The notes beneath the pieces are model-generated. The model worked only from the letters and a program-made list of their open reading frames with translations. It made no database searches and was not told the DNA's origin. Of a stretch of 64,000 nucleotides of DNA, positions 17,519 to 25,826 are shown piece after piece; position 1 is the first letter of the stretch, and every line of letters begins with the position of its first letter. Both the position numbers and the translations under genes were made by a program. Origin of the DNA: an uncultured Carboxylicivirga sp. (GTDB lineage Bacteria > Bacteroidota > Bacteroidia > Bacteroidales > Marinilabiliaceae). The stretch lies in assembly GCF_963674565.1 (NCBI RefSeq), contig NZ_OY771430.1, positions 3,162,001-3,226,000 on the forward strand, written 5' to 3'.

Positions 17519-17534
17519 AAGTTCTATTAAAATT

Positions 17535-17561
17535 AAAGTCGGTACACCACCGACTTTTTTT
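17535..17561 (+). terminator. Strong rho-independent terminator
   Basis: AAAGTCGGT (17535-17543) pairs perfectly with ACCGACTTT (17549-17557) around ACACC, and the T-run continues to 17561. It separates the accessory genes from the virus-like block. Confidence 0.88.
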
Positions 17562-17648
17562 GTACCCTTCACCTTAAAATAACCAAAAGCAAACAACTCC
17601 GGCAAATCCTAACCAAACACAACCAATCCCCCACCATAAGACTACTAT

Positions 17649-20174
17649 ATGTTTGTTTCCATTATGGAAGCAAGCACAAAGAAAATCTTAGGCACATTAG
17701 CAGTTGTAGCAGCCGTTGGCGGTGGTTTTTACCTTATCAAGAAAGGCAAAAAGCTTCTTGCAGGGGCAAAAATGAATTTTGCTCTTTTAGGATTCCGCAT
17801 CCACAAGATGAACTTACAAGAAGTTCAATTTGCAGTAAAGCTTCGTTGCTACAATCCTACTAAAGCACCCATCACATTAGCCGTTAACCAGGTTGTTGCA
17901 AATTACAAAGGTTCGGCAGTCGCTTATTCTACCCCCGATATTAAAGGACTTACCATTGGTGCAGGCAAAACACAAGAGCCTGAAATCGTTTTTCAAGTGC
18001 CATACCTGAACCTTATGGGTAAAGGTCTTACGCTTTCCTTGCTTTCCAATACTCAGCAGCTTAAAGCTGAAATGACATTCACCATGACCATCAGCGTTAA
18101 TGGAGAAACTCTTACTACTACGCAATCATTATCAGAGGAACAAAATATGAACGGATTAGCATTGGGCGAATTGGGCATTGTATCCGGCCCACGAAACACC
18201 CAAAACGGTAAACGTTTCAACCACCTTATAAAAAAGGCAAACGGACAGGACACATTTATAAAAAACGGTAACGTAATTGAAACCGTTGAAAGCTGTATTG
18301 ATATAATCGGTACACATTTTCGAGAAGTCGAAGAACTGGCAAGTAACCTACAAGGCGGTTCACTCAAAGAGACTTGTCGGAATATTTTCAACTTTTCGTA
18401 CAACTATTTGCAGTATCATAAAGACGATGACGGAACGGAACAGCTCCGAACTCCATCACGTTCCTGGTTAGACGGACAAATCAAGTTCAAACAAAAAGGC
18501 AAATCAGATGCAGGAATTGACTGTGATGATTACAGCATTTTTGTGGGTTCGCTTTTAAAGTGTTTGGGCATTCCGTTCAAGCTCCGCATTACCAAGTATG
18601 ACGGTAAAAAGAACTTTCAGCATATCTATGTGATTGTTCCTGCCGTTGGTGATTCCGAAGATGAAATCGTTATCGACCCTGTTCTCTCAAAGTTCGATTA
18701 CCAAAAGCCATACAGTTTTGAACGTTCTGATTTTGATATGTCTCCTTTGCAATTGGCAGGACTTAGAGGTATTGATGGTATCACAGGTACAAGTGCTTTA
18801 GGTTTACCCATATCGGTATTATCAGGTATTGATTTAGCTGGCGGTGTTCAGGCACAAGCTAACCATGAAGACCTTATTGCCATAGTTTCAGGTGTTGACT
18901 TTGACGATGCCATAAACGGCTTGGGTGATGCAGATGATGCCACCTACAACTACTTAGTCCGTACCCGGAATTATCTTTTAAAGAACAGGGATAACAAGGA
19001 TAAGATGGCTCATGTCCAAAACCCTGACCAATTCATTTCCATGTTAGAACAGGCTATCAAGTTTTGGAATACTCCCCAGCGTGATAAAGTTCTTGAGAAA
19101 TTAGCTCAAATTGAAAATCAGTTATCAGCTAAAGGCTTAATAAAATATGATTCGGATGCTATTGATGGTTTATCAGAATTGGATGATTATGATGAAGAAA
19201 TTGATGGGCTTGAAGGTCAAAGAGGTCTTGGTGGTTTCTTTAAATCATTGAAAAGAATTGGGAAAAAGATTGGAAAAGGTGTAAAAAAAGCTGCTAAGAA
19301 AGTCGGAAAGGTGGCTAAAAAAGTAGTTAAAGCCATTATTCGCTTTAATCCCTTATCAATTGCTATCCGAAATGGTTTGTTGGCAGCTCTTCGCTTAAAC
19401 ATGTTTGGTATCGCTAAAAAACTCCAATATGCCTATTTGCCAGATAACCTTGCCAGCAAATACAAAATTGACTCAACAAAACTAGCCAAACTCAAAAAAA
19501 CTCACCGCAAAGTCAAGAAACTGTTTACAGGTTTACAAGGGAGAGAAAAGAACCTTAGAAAAGCAATCCTTAAAGGTGCAAAACAAAAGAGTTCCGACTT
19601 CTCCCTAAAAGGAATTGACGGTTTACTTGCTGATTTGAAAGGTTTGGAAGCCATTGGTGAGTTAGCAGAATTGGGCAATATGGGTGCAGTAGCCACAGCA
19701 GCCTCAGTAACCGCAGCGAGCGGTGTATTGGCAAAAATAGGAAGCTGGTTAAAGCCCATCAAAAACATCTTTACAAAGGTTAAGAGTAAATTCAAAAAAG
19801 CAGCTCCTGCAACAGAAGCGGTATCTCAATTTACCAATCAGGCAGCTCCTACAACCGAGGCTTATGCTCCACCAACAAACAGCGTGATGCCTCCATCCAA
19901 TAGTATCATGCCACAATCAGGCAGTTATACTCCCCAACCCATAATGAAATCCGGGAACTACACGCCGCAATCGACTACAACAAATCCTACTGCATCAGGC
20001 AAAAAGAAACTGAGCAAAGGCGCAAAAGTCGGTATTGGTTTAGGTGTTGCAGCTCTAATTGGTACAGGAGCTTATCTCATGTTCCGCAAAAAGGACAGCA
20101 CTTCGGCTAAACGGAAGTCATCCCCTAAGAAAACCACCAATAAAGAAGATTTAGGAAGTATTTCACTTCAATAA
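17649..20174 (+). CDS. Large fusion: membrane anchor, LEA14-like, transglutaminase-like, basic region, C-terminal TM
   Basis: 841 residues from ATG 17649 (ATG 17664 is also possible). There is an N-terminal membrane helix (about 14-31), then a beta-sandwich resembling LEA14/WHy domains (about 40-165). A transglutaminase-like papain-fold domain follows with Cys292 (GIDCDDYS), His325 (FQHIYV) and Asp343 (VIDPV) as an apparent triad. After an acidic linker comes a Lys-rich amphipathic stretch (KKIGKGVKKAAKKVGKVAKK), a Pro/Thr/Ser-rich tail and a final TM segment. It opens the structural gene block and is probably a virion membrane protein. Peptidase or cross-linking activity is inferred. Confidence 0.7.
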   Translation: MFVSIMEASTKKILGTLAVVAAVGGGFYLIKKGKKLLAGAKMNFALLGFRIHKMNLQEVQFAVKLRCYNPTKAPITLAVNQVVANYKGSAVAYSTPDIKGLTIGAGKTQEPEIVFQVPYLNLMGKGLTLSLLSNTQQLKAEMTFTMTISVNGETLTTTQSLSEEQNMNGLALGELGIVSGPRNTQNGKRFNHLIKKANGQDTFIKNGNVIETVESCIDIIGTHFREVEELASNLQGGSLKETCRNIFNFSYNYLQYHKDDDGTEQLRTPSRSWLDGQIKFKQKGKSDAGIDCDDYSIFVGSLLKCLGIPFKLRITKYDGKKNFQHIYVIVPAVGDSEDEIVIDPVLSKFDYQKPYSFERSDFDMSPLQLAGLRGIDGITGTSALGLPISVLSGIDLAGGVQAQANHEDLIAIVSGVDFDDAINGLGDADDATYNYLVRTRNYLLKNRDNKDKMAHVQNPDQFISMLEQAIKFWNTPQRDKVLEKLAQIENQLSAKGLIKYDSDAIDGLSELDDYDEEIDGLEGQRGLGGFFKSLKRIGKKIGKGVKKAAKKVGKVAKKVVKAIIRFNPLSIAIRNGLLAALRLNMFGIAKKLQYAYLPDNLASKYKIDSTKLAKLKKTHRKVKKLFTGLQGREKNLRKAILKGAKQKSSDFSLKGIDGLLADLKGLEAIGELAELGNMGAVATAASVTAASGVLAKIGSWLKPIKNIFTKVKSKFKKAAPATEAVSQFTNQAAPTTEAYAPPTNSVMPPSNSIMPQSGSYTPQPIMKSGNYTPQSTTTNPTASGKKKLSKGAKVGIGLGVAALIGTGAYLMFRKKDSTSAKRKSSPKKTTNKEDLGSISLQ

Positions 20175-20208
20175 ATAATTGTGAATCAATAATTAAAATT
20201 TAGAAAAC

Positions 20209-20871
20209 ATGGCAGTTAAAAAATCAACGTCAAGTACCCCAAGGAGAAGTTCAAGAGGTACAAAAATTGACTTTATGAAAGCTACCAACAACATAGGCAA
20301 GCCCATTGCTGCCGTAGCAGGGTTTGCAGTTGGCAAGTACGCTTTAAAAAAGTTGGAAAAGAGCCAGACCGTTAGCGGTTTGTTGGGCAACGAAATGAAA
20401 ACCTACATTGTTCCGGCAGCCGTTACTATGGGTGGTTTGGTTGGTACACAGTTTACCAAAAACGAGTATGTAAAGCTGGGCTTGGTAGGTGCAGCAGGTG
20501 CAGGTGTTGAATCCATCATCAAGAAAGCCACAGGTAAAACCATCCTTCAAGGATTAGAGGGCATCATCGGTGATGAAGATTACAGCGATGTGGATGAAAT
20601 GGACGGACTACGTGCTTTAAACCCAATTACGCAAGCTCTCCCGGCAGCCGACATTGACATCGAGCGTGAAATTCAGGCTTCGGTATCAGGTGCAGCATCG
20701 GACTATTCGATGAGTGACGACCCTATCGGCAATGCAGCCAGCGATTATGCAATGAGCGATGAACCGATTGGCAGTTCAGATGATGACGATGAGCCTGTTG
20801 GCAAAATTCAAAACCTCGACCCCGATAGCATGGACTATGACATCTTTTCGGGCGATATGATGGCATCCTGA
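20209..20871 (+). CDS. Putative virion membrane protein with acidic repeat tail
   Basis: 220 residues. It has a basic Ser/Arg-rich start (STPRRSSRGTK), Gly/Ala-rich hydrophobic segments near 30-45, 66-80 and 88-103, then LQGLEGIIGDED, and an acidic tail repeating SDYxMSDxPIG twice. Small Gly-rich membrane proteins of this kind are typical of membrane-containing virions, but no homologue is recognised. It lies 34 bp after the large fusion gene and 63 bp before the candidate capsid gene. Confidence 0.6.
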   Translation: MAVKKSTSSTPRRSSRGTKIDFMKATNNIGKPIAAVAGFAVGKYALKKLEKSQTVSGLLGNEMKTYIVPAAVTMGGLVGTQFTKNEYVKLGLVGAAGAGVESIIKKATGKTILQGLEGIIGDEDYSDVDEMDGLRALNPITQALPAADIDIEREIQASVSGAASDYSMSDDPIGNAASDYAMSDEPIGSSDDDDEPVGKIQNLDPDSMDYDIFSGDMMAS

Positions 20872-20934
20872 TTCTTACTAAATAACATTTAATCAATTTA
20901 TAACAAAGGCTAATAAGCCACAAAACAAATTATC

Positions 20935-21777
20935 ATGGCAGAAATTAATGAGCAAAATGATTTGTACCCTTCGATGGAAGAAATAGAGGGTTTAGAAGAA
21001 GCGATTCTTGAAAAAGAGGAAGATGCTTTAGAGAAAGAAGAAGACCAGGACGATGCGGTCGAAGGCATTGGCGATTTAGGTCGTTCACGCCGTAGAACAA
21101 GACGCAGAGGGCGAAGAAGTCGCAGAAGAACCAGCCGTAAACGTGCTGTACGTAGGTCATACAATGCCGGAGCAAGAAGTACGGCTGTAAAAACAGGACT
21201 TACCAAAGACCTGACTTCTAAAGGTCAGTTTGAACTTCGCAGACAGCAGTTGCCACCGGAAGTGCAGAAAGCATTGAAAGATGCACGTATGCAAACCGTT
21301 GATACGGCAATCTACACCGTTAAGTCGATTAAGGATAAGTCCGACATTGATTTGATGGAGGCATCGGATGATAAAAAGGCTGGTCGTACCAACCTGAACC
21401 GTGCGCAGTTGGATTCAGGAAAGTATTTCCTGTTAACTGATATTGTCCTTGAGTACGCTCATGGAGCATCGGAAGAAGACAACGACCCGGCAGATTTTGC
21501 TTTTGGTCAGTTTGCTTTACCTCCTGCAATCCTGAACGGTACTTTCGAGATGACGTTAGGCACGAAGGTTATTGTACCTGAAATCTCATGTGCGGTGTTT
21601 GACGATACCGATACCACAAAACGCAAATTCCAATACAAGCTTGCCAATCCAAAGTGGTTGAAGCCATCAATGGATATTACACCAAAGCTGAACATGCCGA
21701 AATCGGTATCAGGTGATAAGATTTACCACCCTGCCGTTAAGGTAACGCTATTGGGAACTATCACAGAGAAAGCATAA
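20935..21777 (+). CDS. Candidate major virion (capsid) protein with acidic then Arg-rich N-terminus
   Basis: 280 residues. Residues 15-40 are strongly acidic (EEAILEKEEDALEKEED), 43-49 are EGIGDLG, and 50-74 are almost pure Arg (RSRRRTRRRGRRSRRRTSRK). About 180 residues rich in predicted beta-strand follow. Arg-rich arms bind packaged nucleic acid in many capsid proteins, and the acidic lead could be a removable propeptide. The gene is closed by a strong terminator, as expected for a highly expressed product. I do not recognise a known capsid family; the assignment rests on layout and position. Confidence 0.5.
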   Translation: MAEINEQNDLYPSMEEIEGLEEAILEKEEDALEKEEDQDDAVEGIGDLGRSRRRTRRRGRRSRRRTSRKRAVRRSYNAGARSTAVKTGLTKDLTSKGQFELRRQQLPPEVQKALKDARMQTVDTAIYTVKSIKDKSDIDLMEASDDKKAGRTNLNRAQLDSGKYFLLTDIVLEYAHGASEEDNDPADFAFGQFALPPAILNGTFEMTLGTKVIVPEISCAVFDDTDTTKRKFQYKLANPKWLKPSMDITPKLNMPKSVSGDKIYHPAVKVTLLGTITEKA

Positions 21778-21802
21778 GAGCTTGATATGTCATAATCGTT
21801 CG

Positions 21803-21836
21803 GGGGCGGTCAGCGGTTGTTAACCGCCCCTTTTTT
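21803..21836 (+). terminator. Strong intra-operon terminator
   Basis: GGGGCGGT (21803-21810) pairs perfectly with ACCGCCCC (21823-21830) and is followed by TTTTTT. It sits 25 bp after the candidate capsid gene and 20 bp before the next start, so it probably lowers expression of downstream genes relative to the capsid gene. Confidence 0.88.
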
Positions 21837-21855
21837 CTTCTTAATCATTTCAAAA

Positions 21856-22245
21856 ATGGAAGTACAAGACAATAACATACGCAAATTACAGGTCGTAAAA
21901 TTTGAGGTCAAAAAAGGTCAGACTTTTGAGTTTAACGGCAATACCAAAACGGAACATGACCGTATCAAAGGCATTTTCTTACGCCTATCCAATCAACAGG
22001 CATTACCCGGTGCCACACTTAGGGTTTGGATTGATGATACCGAGATTATCCCCGATGATACCGAAGTGGCATTGCTTCATCACAACGATGATATGAGTAT
22101 TAAGGACGTGGCTTTCCCTGTGGATGAAAAAGCCAAGAACAGCCCTGTACGTGTCATTTACAAAGACGACAGCGAGAACCTGGCTGTTAATGAAAGCTAC
22201 AATGTTCGTGTGTATCTGCTTGCCGAGGTAGAGAAAAAGAAATAA
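21856..22245 (+). CDS. Putative small beta-rich virion protein
   Basis: 129 residues from ATG 21856; the longer frame would begin inside the terminator's T-run, so this start is preferred. The protein alternates short beta-like segments (KLQVVKFEVKKGQTFEF, GATLRVWIDDTEIIP, NESYNVRVYLLAEV), consistent with a single jelly-roll or other beta-sandwich, as in minor capsid or penton proteins. That is inference from pattern and neighbours. It lies 18 bp before the next gene. Confidence 0.5.
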   Translation: MEVQDNNIRKLQVVKFEVKKGQTFEFNGNTKTEHDRIKGIFLRLSNQQALPGATLRVWIDDTEIIPDDTEVALLHHNDDMSIKDVAFPVDEKAKNSPVRVIYKDDSENLAVNESYNVRVYLLAEVEKKK

Positions 22246-22263
22246 CCCTAAAATCTCCCGACA

Positions 22264-23040
22264 ATGAAACGATATTTTGTAATTACAAAAACCTCAGTTG
22301 GCAATAAACACATCAACGAACAGGACTTGCTCCCTGCTTCCTGTAAACTAATTACAGGCATTGCAATAAACGCCCTGGTTAAAAAGGAATCGGAATTGGA
22401 AGATGTAACACAGGATTTAGCTTTCCCCCAAGCTTTAATATCCGATTTGTTACTGACCGATGGCATTACCAACCTGTTCTATTCGTACCTACGCACAAGG
22501 GCAAGCGAAGCGGAAAGCAAGGACTTTTTTGAGACTGATATACTTCCGGCAATCGTTGATATTTTGAGCAACAACATCAAATTTACTTGCCTCGATGCTG
22601 ACCAACAAAGCAACCTGAACAACAGCATTGCAGAGCTATTCAATACGCAATTTGCCGATTATCTCTACAATGAAGCCGGACTTTTTGAAAAAGGTCAAAC
22701 CATAACAAGCCTTGAATTTGCCGACTTGATAGCACAGGAAACATTAACCTTTGCCTATCTGCATAAATCCGATGTATTTCTTCGACCTGTTAAGGCATAC
22801 AAACAGCCTGAACCTTATGAATGTGGCAATATCAGCCTATTGGTAAATGGCAACAGCTTTCTATTGCGTGATTATATGCTGACTGCAAACCGAAAGGTTA
22901 AGCATCTGAGCAAAGAGGTTATCCCTTTCCATGAGCCTTTGGAGGTAAACAGCAATATCCATACGGTTTTCAAGAGCAATAAAAACAGCGGAGAAAACAC
23001 GTTAACCATTAGAATCTACATTGAATATGAACACGAGTGA
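22264..23040 (+). CDS. Putative structural protein, unknown family
   Basis: 258 residues. The first ~150 are mainly helical (for example NNSIAELFNTQFADYLYNEA), and the C-terminal ~80 look beta-rich, ending IYIEYEHE. There is no signal peptide or membrane segment. It overlaps the next gene by 14 bp. Its place among the virion genes suggests an assembly or minor structural role; nothing more specific can be supported. Confidence 0.5.
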   Translation: MKRYFVITKTSVGNKHINEQDLLPASCKLITGIAINALVKKESELEDVTQDLAFPQALISDLLLTDGITNLFYSYLRTRASEAESKDFFETDILPAIVDILSNNIKFTCLDADQQSNLNNSIAELFNTQFADYLYNEAGLFEKGQTITSLEFADLIAQETLTFAYLHKSDVFLRPVKAYKQPEPYECGNISLLVNGNSFLLRDYMLTANRKVKHLSKEVIPFHEPLEVNSNIHTVFKSNKNSGENTLTIRIYIEYEHE

Positions 23041-23377
23041 GTTATTACATACCATCGCAAAAGACCGTGTTTCAGGGATGCGAACCATTGACAGCTACCA
23101 ATTAAAACCAACGGTGATAATGGTAACAGGTTCGGATATTTCTCTGGACCTGAAAAACGATATGTGGATTCTGAACACTAAAGGTCTGCCAAGCTCCATT
23201 GATGAAATGGAACTTATAAGCAGCGATAATGTTTTTACCGCTACACCCGAAGAATACGACTTTATGGATGAGTACCGTTACCAGGTATTCACCGATTACA
23301 TAGACATCAAAACCCAAGCAGAAAACTTTAAACCTTACCGATTGGAGTTTGTAAAGATTATTCCCCACCGAAATTAA
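23027..23377 (+). CDS. Hypothetical small virion-cluster protein
   Basis: 116 residues from ATG 23027, overlapping the preceding gene by 14 bp, which implies coupling. It is mixed alpha/beta with an acidic middle (EEYDFMDEYRYQVFTDY). No motif is recognised. It ends 7 bp before the next gene. Its location argues for a structural or assembly role. Confidence 0.5.
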   Translation: MNTSELLHTIAKDRVSGMRTIDSYQLKPTVIMVTGSDISLDLKNDMWILNTKGLPSSIDEMELISSDNVFTATPEEYDFMDEYRYQVFTDYIDIKTQAENFKPYRLEFVKIIPHRN

Positions 23378-23384
23378 TACGACT

Positions 23385-24506
23385 ATGTTGGATTACAGAG
23401 AGCAAATACAAAGCATATACGAGTTTATCAAGCGTTCGGAGGACGAACAAAAGTACCCTTACGCTTATGAAATATACCTGGTTACCGCAGCACAGGAAAC
23501 AGCACTCACTTCAAGAACCTCCGGAACGGATAAGTTTAACCGAGACATTGAAAGTGCCATTGAAAAAGCAAAGCAGTCTCACGGTTCACTAAGGGTTGAT
23601 GTGTTTGGAGGCAAAAGTCCCAATGCAAGAAGCCTGAACAGTTATACGGTGAATATCAGCAAGCTTTTAAACCCACCCAAAGAACCTATTGAAAGAGCAG
23701 AAATACAAACCATCATCCAGGAGGAAATGAAACAGAGCCAAATCCAAAACAACACCAATGGATTGGGCGAACTGGATTCCTTGTTAGGACTGTTTTCAGG
23801 AGATAACCCTGCCGTAAAATCAAAGCTTGATGGTTTGTTCGGTGTGTTCAATGCCTTATCGGGCAACAACAAAGAGGTTGAGCGAATCAGCTACCAAAAG
23901 CAGTTGGATGATTTTAAGTTCGAGACACGCTACAATACTTTGGAAGAAAAGTATGAGCGTTTACGCAACGAGAACGCAGAACTACGAGCCGAAAAAGACC
24001 GCTACCAAAGCGAAAACAGGGAACTGAAAACCGATAAAACAGAGCTTGAAAGCCGTCTTGCCGGGTATGCTCCCAATGAAGTAATGAAACGAGTTGCCAC
24101 AGGTGCATTGGTGGGTATCGGTTCACGCTTACTTACCAACAGTCCAAAAACAGCAGAGTTATTAGGGTTATCAGCAGAAGAACTCAAAGGTGCTTTGGGA
24201 ATGCTTGATGATACCGAGGAAGAATCAACGCAGCTACCTGAAACCAATGTTGAGATTACCGACATAGGCACGGCAAATACACCTGAAGACCGCAAGAAAG
24301 CAGAAATTATCAAAAAGCTATCCAATGCACTTATGACATGGGAACTGCAAGATGTAGCCAAGATTGCAAACATCGTTGGCTTATGTCTTGACAAAGCAGA
24401 GCTGATTAATAAAACCCTTCTATTCCTGAATCAAGCCGTGAATGGCATATCAGAACAAGAATCGGGAAACGCAGAGTTTGATAACGAAGATTTAGATAAC
24501 GATTAA
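23385..24506 (+). CDS. Coiled-coil protein of the virion cluster
   Basis: 373 residues. A globular N-terminal domain (about 1-110) is followed by the linker NTNGLGELDSLLGLFSGDNP, a long coiled coil (about 170-225; EEKYERLRNENAELRAEKDR), a short Gly-rich hydrophobic segment (ATGALVGIGSRLL) and an acidic C-terminus. It could be a scaffold, tape-like or internal protein. No homologue is recognised, and no tail genes accompany it. Confidence 0.55.
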   Translation: MLDYREQIQSIYEFIKRSEDEQKYPYAYEIYLVTAAQETALTSRTSGTDKFNRDIESAIEKAKQSHGSLRVDVFGGKSPNARSLNSYTVNISKLLNPPKEPIERAEIQTIIQEEMKQSQIQNNTNGLGELDSLLGLFSGDNPAVKSKLDGLFGVFNALSGNNKEVERISYQKQLDDFKFETRYNTLEEKYERLRNENAELRAEKDRYQSENRELKTDKTELESRLAGYAPNEVMKRVATGALVGIGSRLLTNSPKTAELLGLSAEELKGALGMLDDTEEESTQLPETNVEITDIGTANTPEDRKKAEIIKKLSNALMTWELQDVAKIANIVGLCLDKAELINKTLLFLNQAVNGISEQESGNAEFDNEDLDND

Positions 24507-24514
24507 AACATACG

Positions 24515-24694
24515 ATGATGAGAAAGTTTAAAGTAGGAATCACCATTGAAGCTGACAGTACCGAGGTAGTTCAGCAAGTAGGAAACCTTTTGCAAAATGC
24601 AGTCAACAAGGTTGAGCAACAGGACATGATTAAGCTTCTGACCAAGGTTGCCAAGAACCCAAAGATTGTGAAGACCGCATTACGATACATCTAA
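24515..24694 (+). CDS. Small 59-residue protein
   Basis: The ORF starts MMRKFKVGITIEADSTEVVQ and ends VKTALRYI. It lies 8 bp after the coiled-coil gene and 13 bp before the next, in the same direction, so it is probably translated. It is predicted to have a short beta-strand then two helices. Function unknown. Confidence 0.5.
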   Translation: MMRKFKVGITIEADSTEVVQQVGNLLQNAVNKVEQQDMIKLLTKVAKNPKIVKTALRYI

Positions 24695-24707
24695 AAACAA
24701 TAATACC

Positions 24708-25184
24708 GTGCAATTAGATAAAGCAAATAAAGCAGCATTGATTACAACAGGAATCAAATTTGGTGTCCCGGTTGTAGTAGCCGGAATTGGATTCTTCGCT
24801 ATCCGAAAAATTATCAAAGGGAAAAAGAATACGGATGGAACATCATCCCGGATAGCTCCATCCATAAAAGATACAGTCATTGAAAAGGCTAATCTTACTA
24901 TCTCCACTTCTGATGCTGCTTTGTATGCCAATACGCTGTACGGTGCAATGCTCGACTTTGGTACAGATGAAAAGGTCATTTACTCCATCATTGATAAGAT
25001 ACAGAGTAAGGATGATATGCTATTGGTGATTAAAGCCTTTGGCATGAAACAGTATTTGTGGGGAACCAGGGCAGCATTTTTAGGTCAGGACTTCAACCTG
25101 ATTGGCTGGTTCAGACAGGAATTAAGCGAAAGTGAAATTTCCAAAATCAAACCCAAGTTCGATAGTTGGGGAATCCCTCTCTAA
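24708..25184 (+). CDS. Membrane-anchored virion-cluster protein
   Basis: 158 residues with a GTG start at 24708; I find no better in-frame ATG. A single membrane helix (GIKFGVPVVVAGIGFFAIRK, about 12-31) is followed by a Lys-rich stop-transfer and a soluble helical domain. The domain (LYANTLYGAMLDFGTDEKVIYSIIDKI) vaguely recalls annexin-like GTDE helices, but this is not a firm match. The single N-terminal TM plus small domain layout recurs in neighbouring genes, as in proteins of an internal virion membrane. Confidence 0.5.
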   Translation: MQLDKANKAALITTGIKFGVPVVVAGIGFFAIRKIIKGKKNTDGTSSRIAPSIKDTVIEKANLTISTSDAALYANTLYGAMLDFGTDEKVIYSIIDKIQSKDDMLLVIKAFGMKQYLWGTRAAFLGQDFNLIGWFRQELSESEISKIKPKFDSWGIPL

Positions 25185-25201
25185 ACTCTAACAATAAAGC
25201 T

Positions 25202-25807
25202 ATGGACAAGAAGAAAAAGATATTATTTATTTCGGGAGGGGTGTTAACCACAGGGGCAATAGTTACCACAATTGTAATGATTCGCAGACGAAACAAACGC
25301 AAACGTGGGCTATTGCCTCCTCGTGGTTCAAACGTTTTGACTACCAACAATAACGAACTGCCCTCAAACTTTCAGAATTGGAATGGTGGCAATACCTATC
25401 TATCCAATGCACCCAGGGGCATCCGAAACAACAATCCGGGAAACCTGATTTTCACCAATATCAAGTGGAATGGTAAACTACCCAAAGAGCAAAACAAAGA
25501 CAGGCGTTTTGAAATGTTCATTGCTCCTGTTTATGGTGTTCGTGCCATGATTAAAGACCTCAAGCACGACATTGAAAAGGGCAAGAATACTGTGCCGTTA
25601 TTGGTAGAAGAATATGCTCCCCGATTTGAAAACAATACAGACCATTATATCCAAACGGTTTGTAAGGATTTAAAGGTCAGCAAGAGTGCAAAGCTCCTGC
25701 CTACAAAAAATACACTTCGCTTATTGGTGCTTTCAATGACAAAGGTTGAGACAGGTGGTAATTACGTCTCCAACCAATTGTTTGAGCAAGCTTACGCAAT
25801 GATTTAG
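25202..25807 (+). CDS. Membrane-anchored lysozyme-like (RGIRNNNPGN) protein
   Basis: 201 residues from ATG 25202. One TM helix near 7-25 (LFISGGVLTTGAIVTTIVMI) leads to a domain beginning RGIRNNNPGNL and continuing FEMFIAPVYGVRAMIKDL. That signature marks a lysozyme/transglycosylase-like family found in phage virions (often annotated structural protein P5), which opens the cell wall during entry. Being membrane-anchored and within the structural genes, it is likely virion-borne, in contrast to the endolysin at 39696. Confidence 0.72.
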   Translation: MDKKKKILFISGGVLTTGAIVTTIVMIRRRNKRKRGLLPPRGSNVLTTNNNELPSNFQNWNGGNTYLSNAPRGIRNNNPGNLIFTNIKWNGKLPKEQNKDRRFEMFIAPVYGVRAMIKDLKHDIEKGKNTVPLLVEEYAPRFENNTDHYIQTVCKDLKVSKSAKLLPTKNTLRLLVLSMTKVETGGNYVSNQLFEQAYAMI

Positions 25808-25826
25808 CAATTAAAAGACTTTAGAT

